Assembly: GCF_000142805.1 (NCBI RefSeq)
Contig: NC_013080.1
Coordinates: 1-64,000 of the forward strand
DNA from: Lachancea thermotolerans CBS 6340
Taxonomy: Eukaryota; Ascomycota; Saccharomycetes; Saccharomycetales; Saccharomycetaceae
Reading direction: 5' to 3'
DNA: 64,000 bases
This document shows, piece after piece, positions 9,419 through 21,320 of this stretch. The position numbers and the translations under genes are program-made. Positions within the stretch are counted from its first letter, which is position 1; every line of letters begins with the position of its first letter. The notes beneath the pieces were generated by a model. The model did no database searches. It was not told the origin of the DNA and saw nothing but the letters and a program-made list of their open reading frames with translations.

Positions 9419-11196
9419 TTAGCACCAAAATTTGAGACATCTACACCACAGTGGTTTAGCAGCTAAAGCTGCCCTCTCTTCAGCTAATTCCTTCTTCAAC
9501 TCTTCTAAATCAGCTTCTCTTCTTCCAGTGTCGATATCAATGTCTTCAGCCTTGATATAGAGCTTCCAGTTTCTCTTGTAGATCTTGTGACCCACGTACA
9601 TGACTAGCACAATAATGAACGACAAGTAAGATTCGAAAAAGTCGTTTGCATTGGGAGTGACACCTGGTGGAAACAATGCAATCCAGAATTGAAGAATAAA
9701 AATGATAACAATTACAGCGACACCAATCCATGAACCTATGACGCCAGGAGGAGACACAAACGACAGTTCGTCAGTCGTTCTACTCTGAGCTGCAAGTGCG
9801 TGACGAAATCTAATATGGCACAAAAATATGTTCGCCCAGTTGAATAGCGTAGACAGCCCACACAGAGCGAGAAGCCAAGTAAAAATTTCATCCTCTTTTT
9901 TGGATTGAGCGAGAAAACACAGAAGGCCAAACACGGATGTGGCAATAATACTCACAAGAGGTCTTCCTGCTCTGTCAACGTATGCGAAAATTTTAGGTAG
10001 AGAGCCTTGTTCTGCAAGAGCCGTTAGACACCTCGAAGTAACGTAAACGGAGGAATTATCAACAGATAGTACGGAACTAGAATCACAACGTTAATGACGC
10101 TAGGCAAACCTTTGATTCCGTGGTTTTTGACTGCCAATACGAATGGGGAGGCAGAAGCATCGACAGACGAGGCTCCGAATAACCTACTGTCATTGTATGG
10201 TACGAGAAGTCCGATGAGACACATAGAGACTATGTAGAACAGAGTGATTCTCCAGAAGACCTGTTTAGCAGCAGCTGGTAGGCTTTTCCTAGGGTTAGCA
10301 GTTTCCGCGGCAGCCAACCCGATTACTTCTGAACCTGAAAAAGAGAAAGCTGCTGTCACAAAGACAGAGCAGACGCCCTTGAACTTTTGGCCCGCAGTAT
10401 CACCATAAAAGTCGCCAGGATCTTTCCAGTATTTGCCGCCCAGATACCCGCCGACTGGCCCGCCGCCACAGACAAGAATGATGCCAAGGATAATAAAGCC
10501 AATTACTGTCACCACCTTGATCATCGAAAACACGAACTCTGCTTCACCGTAGCCCTTCACACCGAAAAAGTTGATCATGATAATAACGATGTAGAAAAGT
10601 GCAACAAAGCCATCCCGGTATTTGGGATCTGTGCCCCAGAAACCTACAGTGATGGACGCGGCGACGATTTCTAATGGAAGCGTAACTAGCCAGTTCAACA
10701 TGTAATTCATGTTGGTCGCGTAGCCAAAGGACTCGTCAAGAAATCGAGTTGAGTATGTTGTGTACCCACCGGAAACGGGAAATGTGACGGCCAACTCACC
10801 AGCAGCCATGACCATGCAATAAATCATGCAACCTGTAATGCCCCAGCCAATCAAAATACCAGCAGGCCCAGCTGTGGCGAGCGCCACGCCTGAGCCCACA
10901 AACAGGCCAGTTCCAATTGCACCTCCGATGGCGATCATTTGTAAGTGTCTGTTTTTGAGGCGACGTTTGAGTGGCGATTGTGCCGTCAGAATTGCGGTTC
11001 TCTCAACCTCCGTCAAGTCAGGGCCCAGCTCCTTTACCTCCATTCTTTTGAAGCTATCTTTGAACGACCGCCATCTCGAGCTGGAGTCCTGCGCCTCAAT
11101 AACCCGCGACTCCATTTCGCCAACCATCATCTCATGCTCCTCATGGACGGGATACTGCCTGGCCTCCAACCGAGAGCTCTTAAACGTGCTACTCAT
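9419..11196 (-). pseudogene. GAP1-type general amino-acid permease, frameshifted
   Basis: One gene is split into a 390-residue first part (11196-10024) and a 178-residue last part (9955-9419). Together they match the general amino-acid permease Gap1 end to end: IGGAIGTGLFVGSG opening the first membrane segment, SFSGSEVIGLAAAE, the long loop SSVDASASPFVLAVKNHGIKG, HKIYKRNWKLY, and the conserved final FWC. The frame breaks near 10073-10076, just after INVVILV. Reading on in the neighbouring frame gives SVLSVDNSSVYVTSRC and joins the last part without a further stop, so one base appears to be missing. The rest is well preserved, so the lesion is recent or a sequencing error. Gap1 is a proton-amino-acid symporter of the plasma membrane, normally under nitrogen control. 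Confidence 0.85.
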
Positions 11197-12198
11197 TTTT
11201 TGAGATTGTGCAAAGCGAGGTTGTTTCGAGTGTGCTGGATCACTGATGCGGTTATGCTTCTCCTAATAAATGCTTTCAAGGGAACTTAATAATGGTCTAG
11301 TGAGTAACCGATTCACAGCTTATTTATACTGGGCACCTCATTCTGCTCTAATTAAGAGACTTTGGTCTATTGTGTTTTCTTTGGCAATTCCTCACCTGCA
11401 AGCCCATTACTAGTGGTATCTGAGCTCAATTAACCACATCAGATACATCAATAGTCACAATTTTTTATCCTGCCTGCCGAAAATTTGTTGTGGCGAAACA
11501 TCGCGCTTAGGAAATAATGCTCACAAGAAGAGCCATTCATGAATGCGTACACAATCGGATAGCAACTGTTAGTTAAGTTTTTTTTTTCGCCTTTCGCGCC
11601 ACAGGTTCTTAATGTCCGTTTAAGAACCCAAGGCTAAATCTAATACGAACTACAAGGAAGCAGACTATCTCGAGCTATTTCACGTTGTTCACCTGTATGA
11701 AGGGCATCGAGCAGTCTTTGCTTGGGCCTTCCAAAACCAAATTACCTAAAACATGTTCTTGAAAGAATAGCCCTAAGGAAGAGAAGGCAGTATTCGGATA
11801 CCAAGAGCGTTGTGTTCTTTGATGAGTAAACAATGCGCCACTTGTAACAATTAGTGGTCGCGGTACAATGCAGAATTAATTGTGCGAATTCAACGATTTC
11901 TTGTGCGGCTTTTCTGCTGACTATACTACATGGTCCTGAAAAGTTCAACTAGCCAATAGAAAAGTCAACTGGGAAGCTGAAAAGTTCACTAGGTAGTCGA
12001 ATGAGCCTGCAGGGCCCATTGTGAAAGCTGCTTATCTTGAAAAATACAATAGCGATGCCAGTGTCATTGTGCATACTTCAAAAAGTAATTAAACGCAGGG
12101 AACTATCTGCATGCGAACAGCAGTAGTATTCTTATCGACCGATAGCGTCGACGGTATGTATTAATTTCTATAAAGATAGCTGGATGCCGTTTCCGAAA
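11197..12198. other. Intergenic, promoter of the GAP1-type gene
   Basis: No gene seen. TTATC (GATAA reversed) occurs near 11464, but there is no dense GATA cluster. The region ends at the 3' end of the acid phosphatase gene. Confidence 0.5.
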
Positions 12199-13608
12199 CT
12201 ATTCCTTTAACAACGTCGCGTTGTAGTGGGTGGTATTCCAGTCCCAGAAAAATGTTAATTCCGTGATGTTGCTGACACTTGACACGTTGCAGGATTGGTA
12301 AAAGTCCTGGTTAGCAGTTCTGTTTTCGGCATACTTGTAGAATTTGTTAGCTTCACACGAAAAACCAGGACCATCTGAGCAGTTTTCCAGAGGGATGACC
12401 GCATCATTGACCACATATCTGATGTAGGATTCGTTGCTGCAACGGTATTTCTGGGTGTAAACTCTGGCACCTTGGGGGATGAACCAAGACTTGTGGAAAA
12501 CATGGTTTCTGAATGGGATGTAAGAAGGATCCAGTTTTTTCTCGTCGTCAAATAGACCGACCGTAGTCAAGTAGTTGAGAATATCCGTATCGTGAGTAAA
12601 GCTCAACCAAACTTTCTGGTCGAGTTGTTCGCTTTGTTGGAGTAGCTTGATTGAAGCATTGAAATACAGCGCACCGACCGCCTGAATCAAGGGGTATCCC
12701 GGACCGTCCTCATAGTAGGCTGTTAGATCGTCATAGTAGGAGTAGTGGATGAGCTCCTCTGGACTAAAAACATCACAAATTTCACTGTATCCGCGTGCAT
12801 TAAGCTCAAAAGCACACCAATCAAACAAATTGTAAGCGTCTGTTACAGTTAAGTTTAAACCGGAGTTTTCGCGGTTGAGCCGCTCAGCAATTGCCTTCAG
12901 ATATGTCGTCGAGTAGCTACCAATTATGTCTTCGTACTCATCAGGATTCCAGGCGGGACAAGAGTAGCCGGGAGACAGGGTATTGGCACCGGCACTGGGT
13001 TCTTCGCTGACCACTTGCAGTGAGATGTTGAACTTATCTCCCAGGCTGTCGATGAAAAATTGAGCGGTGTCATGCACTCTTTGGGAACTGGCTGCAAAGA
13101 CGGCAAACTCACGATTGTCTTCCAAAAAATCTGCGTACTGTGCAAGAAACTCTTGGGCGTGTTTCTTGGCGTCCATTTCACCCGTGTAGGGATTGATGGC
13201 GTTTACAGAGTTTTCTGTAGTAGTTTCCATCTCCAGGTTGTCCAGGTCCTGGATGAAGAACTCGTAGTCATCGTCGATGAAAGACAGCGACCCATTGAAT
13301 TGGTATGGGAAATGTTGAAGCGTGTTCCAGGTTTTTAAAAGCTTCTTGCCTTTGCTCTTGGAGGGGTATCTTTCGCCATGTCTAGCAAGAAGCTGGATTT
13401 GGGAAATTTCACATCCGCTAGGTGTGTCTGCAGAAATTCCGTAATCGTTAGGATATGAAAAATATGGTCCTGAGCCAGCTAGGTACGGAAAGATATGTTC
13501 CTGAGTTCCAATGTTTTTAACATCGGCCTTGTATTTTTTTGGGATGCTGAGTGCATGTGCTGTGTAGAGCCCCGCAAGAGCCATAAGCATATTGTTCTCC
13601 AGCCACAT
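12199..13608 (-). CDS. Secreted histidine acid phosphatase, PHO5/PHO3 type
   Basis: A 469-residue protein matching the yeast repressible acid phosphatases (467 residues) along its whole length. It releases phosphate from organic esters in the cell wall and periplasm. The phosphohistidine motif RHGERYP places the catalytic His at about residue 77, and SFTHDTDI near 339 carries the proton-donor HD pair. Both are intact. A hydrophobic leader ends near residue 21; Met7 is an equally good start and gives a tidier signal peptide. Many N-glycosylation sites are present, including NCSD, NVSS and NTTHYNATL. Conserved cysteines are kept. I saw no CACGTG Pho4 site in about 500 bases upstream, so phosphate regulation is not shown. 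PHO3, PHO5, PHO11 and PHO12 cannot be told apart here. Confidence 0.93.
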   Translation of the reverse strand: MWLENNMLMALAGLYTAHALSIPKKYKADVKNIGTQEHIFPYLAGSGPYFSYPNDYGISADTPSGCEISQIQLLARHGERYPSKSKGKKLLKTWNTLQHFPYQFNGSLSFIDDDYEFFIQDLDNLEMETTTENSVNAINPYTGEMDAKKHAQEFLAQYADFLEDNREFAVFAASSQRVHDTAQFFIDSLGDKFNISLQVVSEEPSAGANTLSPGYSCPAWNPDEYEDIIGSYSTTYLKAIAERLNRENSGLNLTVTDAYNLFDWCAFELNARGYSEICDVFSPEELIHYSYYDDLTAYYEDGPGYPLIQAVGALYFNASIKLLQQSEQLDQKVWLSFTHDTDILNYLTTVGLFDDEKKLDPSYIPFRNHVFHKSWFIPQGARVYTQKYRCSNESYIRYVVNDAVIPLENCSDGPGFSCEANKFYKYAENRTANQDFYQSCNVSSVSNITELTFFWDWNTTHYNATLLKE

Positions 13609-16105
13609 GTTATAACTTTGGATAGTCTCCGGAAAACACAGTGGGGGTAAGCAACTGGACAGACATCTCCCTTGTGCTTCCTATTTATCCTGACGAGCAA
13701 TAGATATACGACTCAATTGGTAAACAATACAGCGAAAATTTTTGTTCATGGCCTTGCTCATCAGTGTATCCGTTGAGTTCTATTACTTTCCTTGTTTGAC
13801 TTGACATGCAAAAAACTGGAAACATTTGGGCCGACTAAAGGGTAAAAAAACAATAACCCTGCAAAGCCACATTATCAACATTTGTTAAATTTTTGTTGTG
13901 GCTAGAATTGAAAAGAATCTGGCTCTTCATTTAAAACAAGCTGTGTGTTCAATCTGACATGCTCAGCCGTTTGAATTTGGGGAGTTTGTATCATAAAACT
14001 GTTGTATATGTTGAATTTTAGATCAATGATCTTGACAGTTAGAATTGGATACTAAAACCATTCCTAGCATATCAACGGGTGGCGGAACCGAATTCCTCGA
14101 GATATAACTTGTTAATATATCAAATGCACTGTGAATTCATTTTTTGGTTTTTAATTCAGCCTCTAAAAGCCATACATAGTTTTTAGAATCAAGTCAAAAA
14201 TATCTATTCTGGACGAAACTCTTGAAATCCCAATCGGCTTTCAGTAAAGGAGCACACTAGCAGGGCATCGACTATTTTACAGATTTTAAAAATGCCATTG
14301 ACTATTTCAGATCAGCAACAAAATCACCAATACAAATCGAAGCAGTGACACGCCAAACAGTCTCTAACTACAAAAAAAGGATATCAAAAGGCGAACAAAA
14401 ACTTGGGATCAGAGATAAAATAGCTTTTCAGGCCATTTTGAAGGAATTTAAACGAAACGGTATACTTCTAGGTAACATTAAGAACAAGAGCTGGGCCGCT
14501 AATTTCACCCCCTCGCAATCATTACATGATGGAATGTGCTCTACTGGCTCAAATCGGCACTCGTTTTAGTTCGAATGATCACACGTCGACGAACTAAAGT
14601 ATATGAATTATTTTTGACATATTTTGAGCAGAATTACAAGCCGATCAAGATATCTTACCGCCGTTTCGCTTTCAAAACCTTGAACGGATCTTTCCTGTGT
14701 AAGCGGTCCCAAAATACATGCGGAAAAATGATGGGATCAAATGGTTGAGCGCGACCCCTAAAACATTCTTCATGTTCTAAATATCAATTCCAGGTTGGCC
14801 CCTGCGAGCATGAAGTGGCTGATGTCGTCTTCCCTGTAAGTTTGGCTCACCATCGTGATCTCAGAACCCTTTAAATGGAACAACGACTAAGCTGTTGGCC
14901 TATACGTCCAGTTTTTCTAATAACGCCGACTCCTGAAATTTCAAGATTACAAGTTTTCAGGGTGTTTATGCCTCTATATAAGATGAGTGTCACATTTGGT
15001 AACGGCGGTAACTCCAAAAAGCGTTCAAGTTTTGAGTTGCTTGCGACCATTTGGCCCAAATCCAGTTGCTCGAGGAAGAGGCTTGTGCAAATGCCATTTC
15101 TGTAGCCCTTTAGGTGCCCAGAGAGATTTTAAGTAAGTTTATTAATCATTATAAAAAAGCAGTGACTAATGAAATTTCGGATGCGGATCATACCTATTTC
15201 AATAGCTAAGGAGACATTTGATGTGCCTCGTAAGGGTGAAAATGGGAGCAAGCCACATTGAAGAACATTTTAGAAATCAGACAGTAAATGGGCCTTACGT
15301 TAAAGAAAAATTCTCAGGTGTGCAAAAAAAGTTGATGATTGTTCACAGATGAGAGTATATATGTGAAAAAAAGGAAATTTTTGGCCGCTCGCGCCCTGAA
15401 TACTACGTTTGATAGCTGGAAGCTTTCTTTTTGTTACCACCAGTCGTAGTTCCTTACCAAGCGACGAAGGACATACTGGACACATAAATGATAAAGTTGG
15501 ACGGAACATCTGGGACATTTTGTTGAAATGGCTGGTCTGGTCTCTTAGGAAGCACGTCGCTACACGCTCAAGGCAATAAAAATTTGACTATAGTTACGTG
15601 ATCCAGGATTCGTAGTTAAGCTCATCTCCGATAGTCTCGTAGGGTCGTTTTTCGTAATTTCAGCCGTTAAAAATCTGTAATTCTGCTACCGCCACTTTTA
15701 TCATCCTTTAAGTCCTGGTTCCCCAGATATAATGTCCAAAAACTAGCATGACAGTTGTGAAATGCACGATTTTCTCCTTGTTATATCATCCATTTTGTGA
15801 ATCATTCAAAAAAATGGATTACAAACGCCTTTTTTGACGTTCCGAGGCCACTTTGATAAGTTAACTTCATCAAGCTTGGTAAACCTGGCCAGAGAACATA
15901 GGTGAAGAGATTCATGCTTTGTTCGTCACACAACAAAACAAAGATCTCTCAGATTGTAAGCCTACATTGCAGGCAAAGATATTCAGGTTTAACGGCTCAC
16001 TAAAACGGCTCGAGATGTCTGGCGAAAAATCAGCTTTTAAGATGTTTTATATCATAAACTGCCTGTTACTACAACTAATCGCTAATTAATTCCAATATTT
16101 TTCAG
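13609..16105. other. Gene-poor stretch
   Basis: There is no gene I can support. At 14345-14569 and 14536-14748 two short open frames lie in tandem in different frames; the first contains TRQTVSNYKKRISKG, which could be a helix-turn-helix. This may be a decayed DNA-transposon or gene relic, but I recognise no family. Frames at 14871-15105 and 15300-15518 look like chance. Confidence 0.35.
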
Positions 16106-16438
16106 CTTGCCGGTGTGTAAGGGTGCCAAGTTGCATAATGACACACTAGTACATAATGATTTGGAACATGATTACTGAACAACTCATAAGCATAGTAAGA
16201 GCTCAATCAAAGACCACAAATGGATCCAAAATTACCACTAGAGGCACGGAACTGATGCCAAACCTCTTAAAAAAGTCTAAAGCTTGATCAAAGAACGGGG
16301 TATTAATCTTGAAATCAAGGAAGGGACGGAGATTTGTTAACTACCACTATTTACTAAACAATTTGCTGATCTTATGATAGAAAGTCTAGCCAAGAAATTT
16401 GGCAAACTCTTAGCCAACTGCTTAGACTCCCCTAAATA
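16106..16438 (+). mobile_element. Old, diverged solo-LTR-like repeat
   Basis: Related to copies A-C but much more diverged. Both ends are recognisable: the segment with GTGCCAAGTTGCATAATGAC near the start and a CTAAATA end matching the CTCAATA end of the others. The middle aligns poorly and the element is about 80 bases shorter. Boundaries are approximate. Divergence implies an insertion far older than the three near-identical copies. Confidence 0.5.
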
Positions 16439-16472
16439 AATAATATCTTCGAGCTTTGTTATTAGATATTTA

Positions 16473-16632
16473 CTAGCACGTTTTGATTACTGCTTTGATC
16501 AATGCTGAGCAGCTAATTGCTAACACTCTCTCGTGCACGAGCTCCAACTTGTCGAAGGCCTTAGTTACATAATCTGAAGCATCAGAAATTATCCTGAAGC
16601 CTGCGAAAGCAACAAGTATGATAAAATGTTAA
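16473..16632 (-). pseudogene. Short coding relic of unrecognised gene
   Basis: On the minus strand an open stretch of about 50 codons begins after a stop and reads IILVAFAGFRIISDASDYV, then TKAFDKLELVHERVL, ending at a stop at 16473-16475. The composition is protein-like, and the pattern of small hydrophobic residues followed by ISDASD recalls nucleoside-phosphorylase-type domains, but this is a weak impression. It has no start codon and lies just beyond the old LTR-like repeat. Confidence 0.25.
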
Positions 16633-16639
16633 GGGATAG

Positions 16640-17297
16640 TAGGTGAATAACTAGCGAGCAATGACCCAACTCTCGCGTTCAAGACTTGTGAGCGCTTAAC
16701 ATTAACTAAATTTTCTGATATTCCGCCAAATACCTTCAAGGGAAAAGTCCATGTAAGTCCTTGCATCTCGACCTTCTCACAAGTGTCGCTTCCATTCTCA
16801 CTCTAAGAAATCAAAACGCTTTCGAACTACCACCTCCTATGGCATTTTCTACAGTTCTTCGGCCACTCCAATTGAGATACATGGGCATGATTCAGGTTAC
16901 ACTCTTTTTACAACCATCATGATACGAAGGCGCTTTGATCGGAACAAATCCCGTGGCTTTTAAAGGGCAACTATCGGAAAGTAACCCCACGCCACGCTAT
17001 AATTGTTTGTAGGAATGTTTTGCTCGCAGTCATTTCGGGAGTAACATATACACACGCAAACAAATACGCGAAGTTAGAGGAAATGAACGGATCTCAAGCT
17101 ATAACAGATACTCTTTTTTTTTTTCATTTGTTGACAAATCGGCGTGTATTGAGAAGTAACTTCTGTTTCTCACACCACCTATCCTTCTTTCTATGAACCT
17201 TAAATTACTAAAGATGAAGAATTTGTTGTTAGGCAATGTATATGAGGGATTCAAAAGAACCTGAAGACCTCCAAGCGGCGCTTATGTTTTCATCAAA
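16640..17297. other. Intergenic, no gene seen
   Basis: AT-rich sequence between the relic and REE1. A run of T at about 17115 and short frames only. Confidence 0.4.
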
Positions 17298-17927
17298 TCA
17301 TGATAAATCGTGCAGCTCTCTTTTTAGCGGTGGTGTCAATTTCCAATCAGAGAATGTGACGTTCAGTCCACCGCGCTTGGGAGTACAGGCCATAGGGCCC
17401 ACAAAATACTCTTCTGAAGAGGGGAATGGAGCTAAGCGCACAAGTGGCCATCTTTTCTTATCGGAAGAAACTTGAAGTCTCAAAACACCGTTCTCAACGG
17501 TTACACGCAGCCAAAAGTCGTATGCGTTGCCATTATAAACAGCTGTTGTCCAATCAGAAACTCCGGTGGTGAGCACGCTACTTAGCATTTTTTGACCATC
17601 TGATACCTCTATACCAGCCTTGATCCAATTTTTAGAGTCAATGCGAACCATAATTCCTGCCTGGTCATAAAGGGATTCATATGAGCCTTGAACTCTCAAC
17701 TCAGCTGTAAAGCTACTTCCCGTCTTTATGCCAAAGAAGTGGCCACTGTCACGCGTGAAGCCGTAAAATGTCTGTCTCCAAAAGTCGGTTTTTTCATCAG
17801 TTGTGATCTTAAGTCTATCGTTATCAATTGTAACTTGAGAAGGAGCGTTGAGCCAGGAGCCCTTTGACCAAGGCGAGTCTGTCATGTCGTCCTTTTGTTT
17901 TTGTGGCACTATGGTTTTGATGTTCAA
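17298..17927 (-). CDS. REE1-like DUF1349 protein
   Basis: A 209-residue protein of the DUF1349 family with a concanavalin-like beta-sandwich fold, matching S. cerevisiae Ree1 (about 198 residues). Ree1 is a cytoplasmic protein reported to affect ENO1 expression under galactose. Family features are GSWLNAPSQV near the start, TDFWRQTFYGF, DSGHFFG, YDQAGIMVRID and a closing FSDWKLTPP. Met15 (codon at 17883-17885) may be the true start because it lies two residues before the conserved PWSKGSW. The frame is whole. It stands alone between two large gaps. Biochemical activity is not established for the family. Confidence 0.82.
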   Translation of the reverse strand: MNIKTIVPQKQKDDMTDSPWSKGSWLNAPSQVTIDNDRLKITTDEKTDFWRQTFYGFTRDSGHFFGIKTGSSFTAELRVQGSYESLYDQAGIMVRIDSKNWIKAGIEVSDGQKMLSSVLTTGVSDWTTAVYNGNAYDFWLRVTVENGVLRLQVSSDKKRWPLVRLAPFPSSEEYFVGPMACTPKRGGLNVTFSDWKLTPPLKRELHDLS

Positions 17928-20417
17928 GGAGCCTAACTGAGGGATGGAGATAAAAGAGGAAAAGTCCTTTCAACTTTTGGAAGGGAGTTGTTTATAAGTC
18001 ATTGAAGGCGCAGGATAGATCTGATAAAAGTGAAAACAGAGAGTAGCAGCTAGCGTGAGACAACGTGAGATCAAAAGGGGGTAGTCAGACTTTAGAAATA
18101 TTAAGTGACTTCCGTAGTTCCGTAGTTCTGTTAAGCGGGGAAGGGGCTTTTAAGGGCTCATGCAACGATTATTCATTTTTTTCCACCTCAAAAATATATT
18201 TTTGCTCGAAAAAAAGTTCTCTGCATCGTCTAGAAGGGTCTTACTTTTGGATGATCTATTCTTTAGGTAATTAATTGCTCGAAACAAAGGGATGAAATTG
18301 TAATTCTCGCTTGGAGATCTATATCTGAAAGATATTACGTGGCTTTTCACGCCCCACACAAATACTTTTGAATCAACTCCTATTCGTTTGGCGGCCTTGA
18401 GAATGCGCGGCCCGCAAACGAAAAGCGAATTCCAACGGTGAGAATGAGGGCTGTCACGCAAAAAGAATAAATATGCCCCTATGCTGGGGCGAGTGTTCGC
18501 CGCTTTTGTTGTTAGCTTTTCGTTAGAATGAGGCAAATCTGCTTAAGCTTTACTCAGCGGTTGTTAGGAGTCCAGTAGAGAATATAATGAAAAGGAATCC
18601 TTCAAAGTAGTAACTCCCAGCAATTTGAGCTCAGCCTCTTCTTGCCATGTACCTAGATTTAAGTGATTTAGCACTTTTTGAAGCCCTTTTATTTCAGTAG
18701 TTACAGCTTGATCGGCTAGCTCACATTTTTATGGTAATCAGCGTTCCGTATTCAGTGAAATGCATTCAGTACCTCTATATTTATAAAGCCTATGAAGTTG
18801 GTGGAACAATGAGTGGCAGATTGCGGAAACATGGTTGAAAAATAAAGCTCCCATATTGACAGTAGCTCATATTCTTGCTCTTCCGATTGCTAAATTATAA
18901 GCTTGCTGAATTTACAGATTCATGATCTGAACAAAGTTTAAGCTAAGCTCTTGGTTCAATATTTGAGCTTGTTGGCTGATAGAAGTGCAGCTTCACTTGA
19001 ACTTAAGATATCAAATTCATTGAATTTTTTGCGTCTTTTGAAATTCGGTATAAGAAGGCAAGAAATCTTTTGCAGTTACCAGCGTTTTTTTTTGGTTTCG
19101 GCCATTGTTGTTGATTGACTTTTACTATACCCTTATTAAGCCGATGATGAAATATGCATTTTACAGAGACAAGTAAAGAATTGAGATTTGTAATTCTTGG
19201 AGTCCGCAATTCTCGCCATGATACACGGTCAGATGAAATTACTAAACTGCTTTTTCATGCATCTGGTAAATATCCTTCAGGTAATCTTTTTCATATATTC
19301 GAATTTGTTTATCACCCATCTAGTTTTGGAGTAAATGCGAAACGTTCGTTAGCGCTCAACCGCCAATTACCTTGTCATTTGTTTAAGAAGTTTTCAAATT
19401 TCAAGCACAGTCCTAGAATTTGAGGGTCCGGAAACCGCTGAAACAATAACTATAAAACAAAGCCTAACATCATATCATTCTTTTAGTTAAGCTTGTTCAA
19501 GCGGCAGTTACATACCGCAAAGCAGAGATTCTAAATCTGGAGCGTTCACAAATGAAATTGAAGTACGGCCAAACAGGGCCAGAGGTAAGCTTAGGCTAAC
19601 CAATTGGCAAGGATAGGCTAAGAAATGCACTATTTGCACTGCAAAGCTGGGTGTGAATTAGTGCTGAAAATAAAAGCTTTGGCGTTCTTTGAAACAAACA
19701 AATTGTTTTACATGCCCATCCTGGTCCCTCGATATGAGCAGCTAACTTTGAGCTATGTTGAATGTAGCTTGCACACAAAAACTGTTCATAGCTTGTGCAG
19801 TTTTCAAATTGACGCTTGATAGGTAAAAATTCTCGAGAATTTGAAAATAATATAAATATTTTATTCTCCCAACCGCGCCTGTATTTTGGCAACACAATAT
19901 GTCTTGAGTTTAGCGGAGATGTCTACGTGAGAATGTGCCCCTAAATCGAGGCTTTAAGTGGTTACGAAGCATTTTTATGTTTCCCAAAGGATCAAAACGA
20001 CGCTTAAACCGCGAGCCCTTTTCTCGATCCTTCAAAGGTTACGACATTCAAAACATTTTGTCGCTAGAACGTCACATATTTTATACCATCGGATTTAACC
20101 AGAGATTCTTCTCGGCAGCTAAACACTTGACATAAGAAGATTGTCTTTGAGTATTGTCACATATAATCGAGTTCCCTCTCTTCATGTGGGTCATATACCC
20201 GTATTTTTCTGCAGCTGCTTGGAACATCCACCGATGAAAAATATAAGTCAAGTATAAAAGAAAAATAAAATACGCGGGCTACCAATTTTCTGAAATTGAA
20301 ACATCACGAACAGGGGCCCGCTATCGGGAGTGTTAAAACTTTGGAAAATCCGAAAAGACAGGAAACTATAGCAGACATCTTAAGCTCATCAAATTCTAGC
20401 CGCTTTATTCTCTGTTA
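17928..20417. other. Gene-poor stretch, 2.5 kb
   Basis: No gene supported. The longest frame, 128 codons on the minus strand at 18150-18536, has no recognisable motif and low-complexity flanks. Other frames are shorter and look random. Confidence 0.45.
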
Positions 20418-21098
20418 TCAATTTTTAAAACAAAAATTGGAATGCCAGCGTGACGTGTTTGTTCTCCCAGACAAAATTTTGTTCAATATTAGTTGCCACT
20501 TCCTATCCGCTTTTTCTTGATATACCTTTATGGCCTGGCTAATAAAACGCCGAATTTCATCTGGCGAATTTTCGTCTGCGAAACATGCCTCTTTCCTTCG
20601 TAGATAAGGCAGAAGGAAAACAAACCTGAAGAACGAGTAGCATGATGCACCATCATAAAAGTAATAGGGTGAAGTTAATACACTTTCATTGTAGAAAATT
20701 GTGTTTGCCTTAGTTGCAAGGATGTCCCATTCGATCATATCAATTCCGGGTCTTATCGTTATTAGCTCTTTCAAAAATTGAACTTTATTTGCTGCCGTCG
20801 TCACGAACCCGCGCTCAACTTGGAAGAAAATCAAGCCAGTAAAATATATAACCACCGAACTCAGATACACTGCTCCTGTAACAGTGAGTATCTTGTTCGC
20901 ATTTTTCTGAGCTTGAAAGAAGTTATGTGTTGAGATGATAAATAGTATCACTTGAATGACGGCCACGGCAAAGTAAAACTTGTGCCTAACAACCTCATAT
21001 TGAAACCAGTTGTGGAAGACATCACGAGGAAGCCTCGAATGTCCTATGCTCTCATTATGCGAACCAACCAAGTACTCTTCGATGTTTCTTTCATCCAT
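20418..21098 (-). CDS. DUP-family membrane protein, single DUP domain
   Basis: A 226-residue protein with a short acidic N-terminus, two closely spaced hydrophobic segments (about residues 41-58 and 72-90), and then one DUP domain. The diagnostic pattern is present: EWDILATKANTIFYNE, SPYYFYDGASCYSFFR and a downstream amphipathic helix ending EKADRKWQL. In S. cerevisiae the DUP240 and COS (DUP380) families are subtelomeric or tandem, and Cos proteins help sort membrane cargo to multivesicular bodies. Size and single domain fit the DUP240 type. Two more relatives lie at 30.0-30.9 and 33.8-34.9 kb. Function in this yeast is not known. The frame is whole. Confidence 0.72.
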   Translation of the reverse strand: MDERNIEEYLVGSHNESIGHSRLPRDVFHNWFQYEVVRHKFYFAVAVIQVILFIISTHNFFQAQKNANKILTVTGAVYLSSVVIYFTGLIFFQVERGFVTTAANKVQFLKELITIRPGIDMIEWDILATKANTIFYNESVLTSPYYFYDGASCYSFFRFVFLLPYLRRKEACFADENSPDEIRRFISQAIKVYQEKADRKWQLILNKILSGRTNTSRWHSNFCFKN

Positions 21099-21320
21099 CC
21101 AGCTCCATTGTTATGTTTTAGCGAAGGAAGAACTCTTTCGCTACTTATCAAGGGGGAGTTTTTGAGTATTAAAAATCCAAGTCCTTCTAAATTTTGTTAA
21201 CGCTGGCAAATTTCATCAGCATGTTGCTTTATCAAGTAGTTAGCTGATTTGGAATTAAATTAAAAATCTACACTATTGAGATGCTAACATTTGGATTGTA
21301 AAACCTCTTCTGCTATGTTC

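Noticed and set aside
14345-14748. Tandem short frames with a helix-turn-helix-like TRQTVSNYKK
   Set aside because: Too short and without any transposase catalytic motif. Kept only as a remark in the gap entry.
18150-18536. 128-codon minus-strand frame
   Set aside because: No family resemblance, and composition matches surrounding noncoding DNA.
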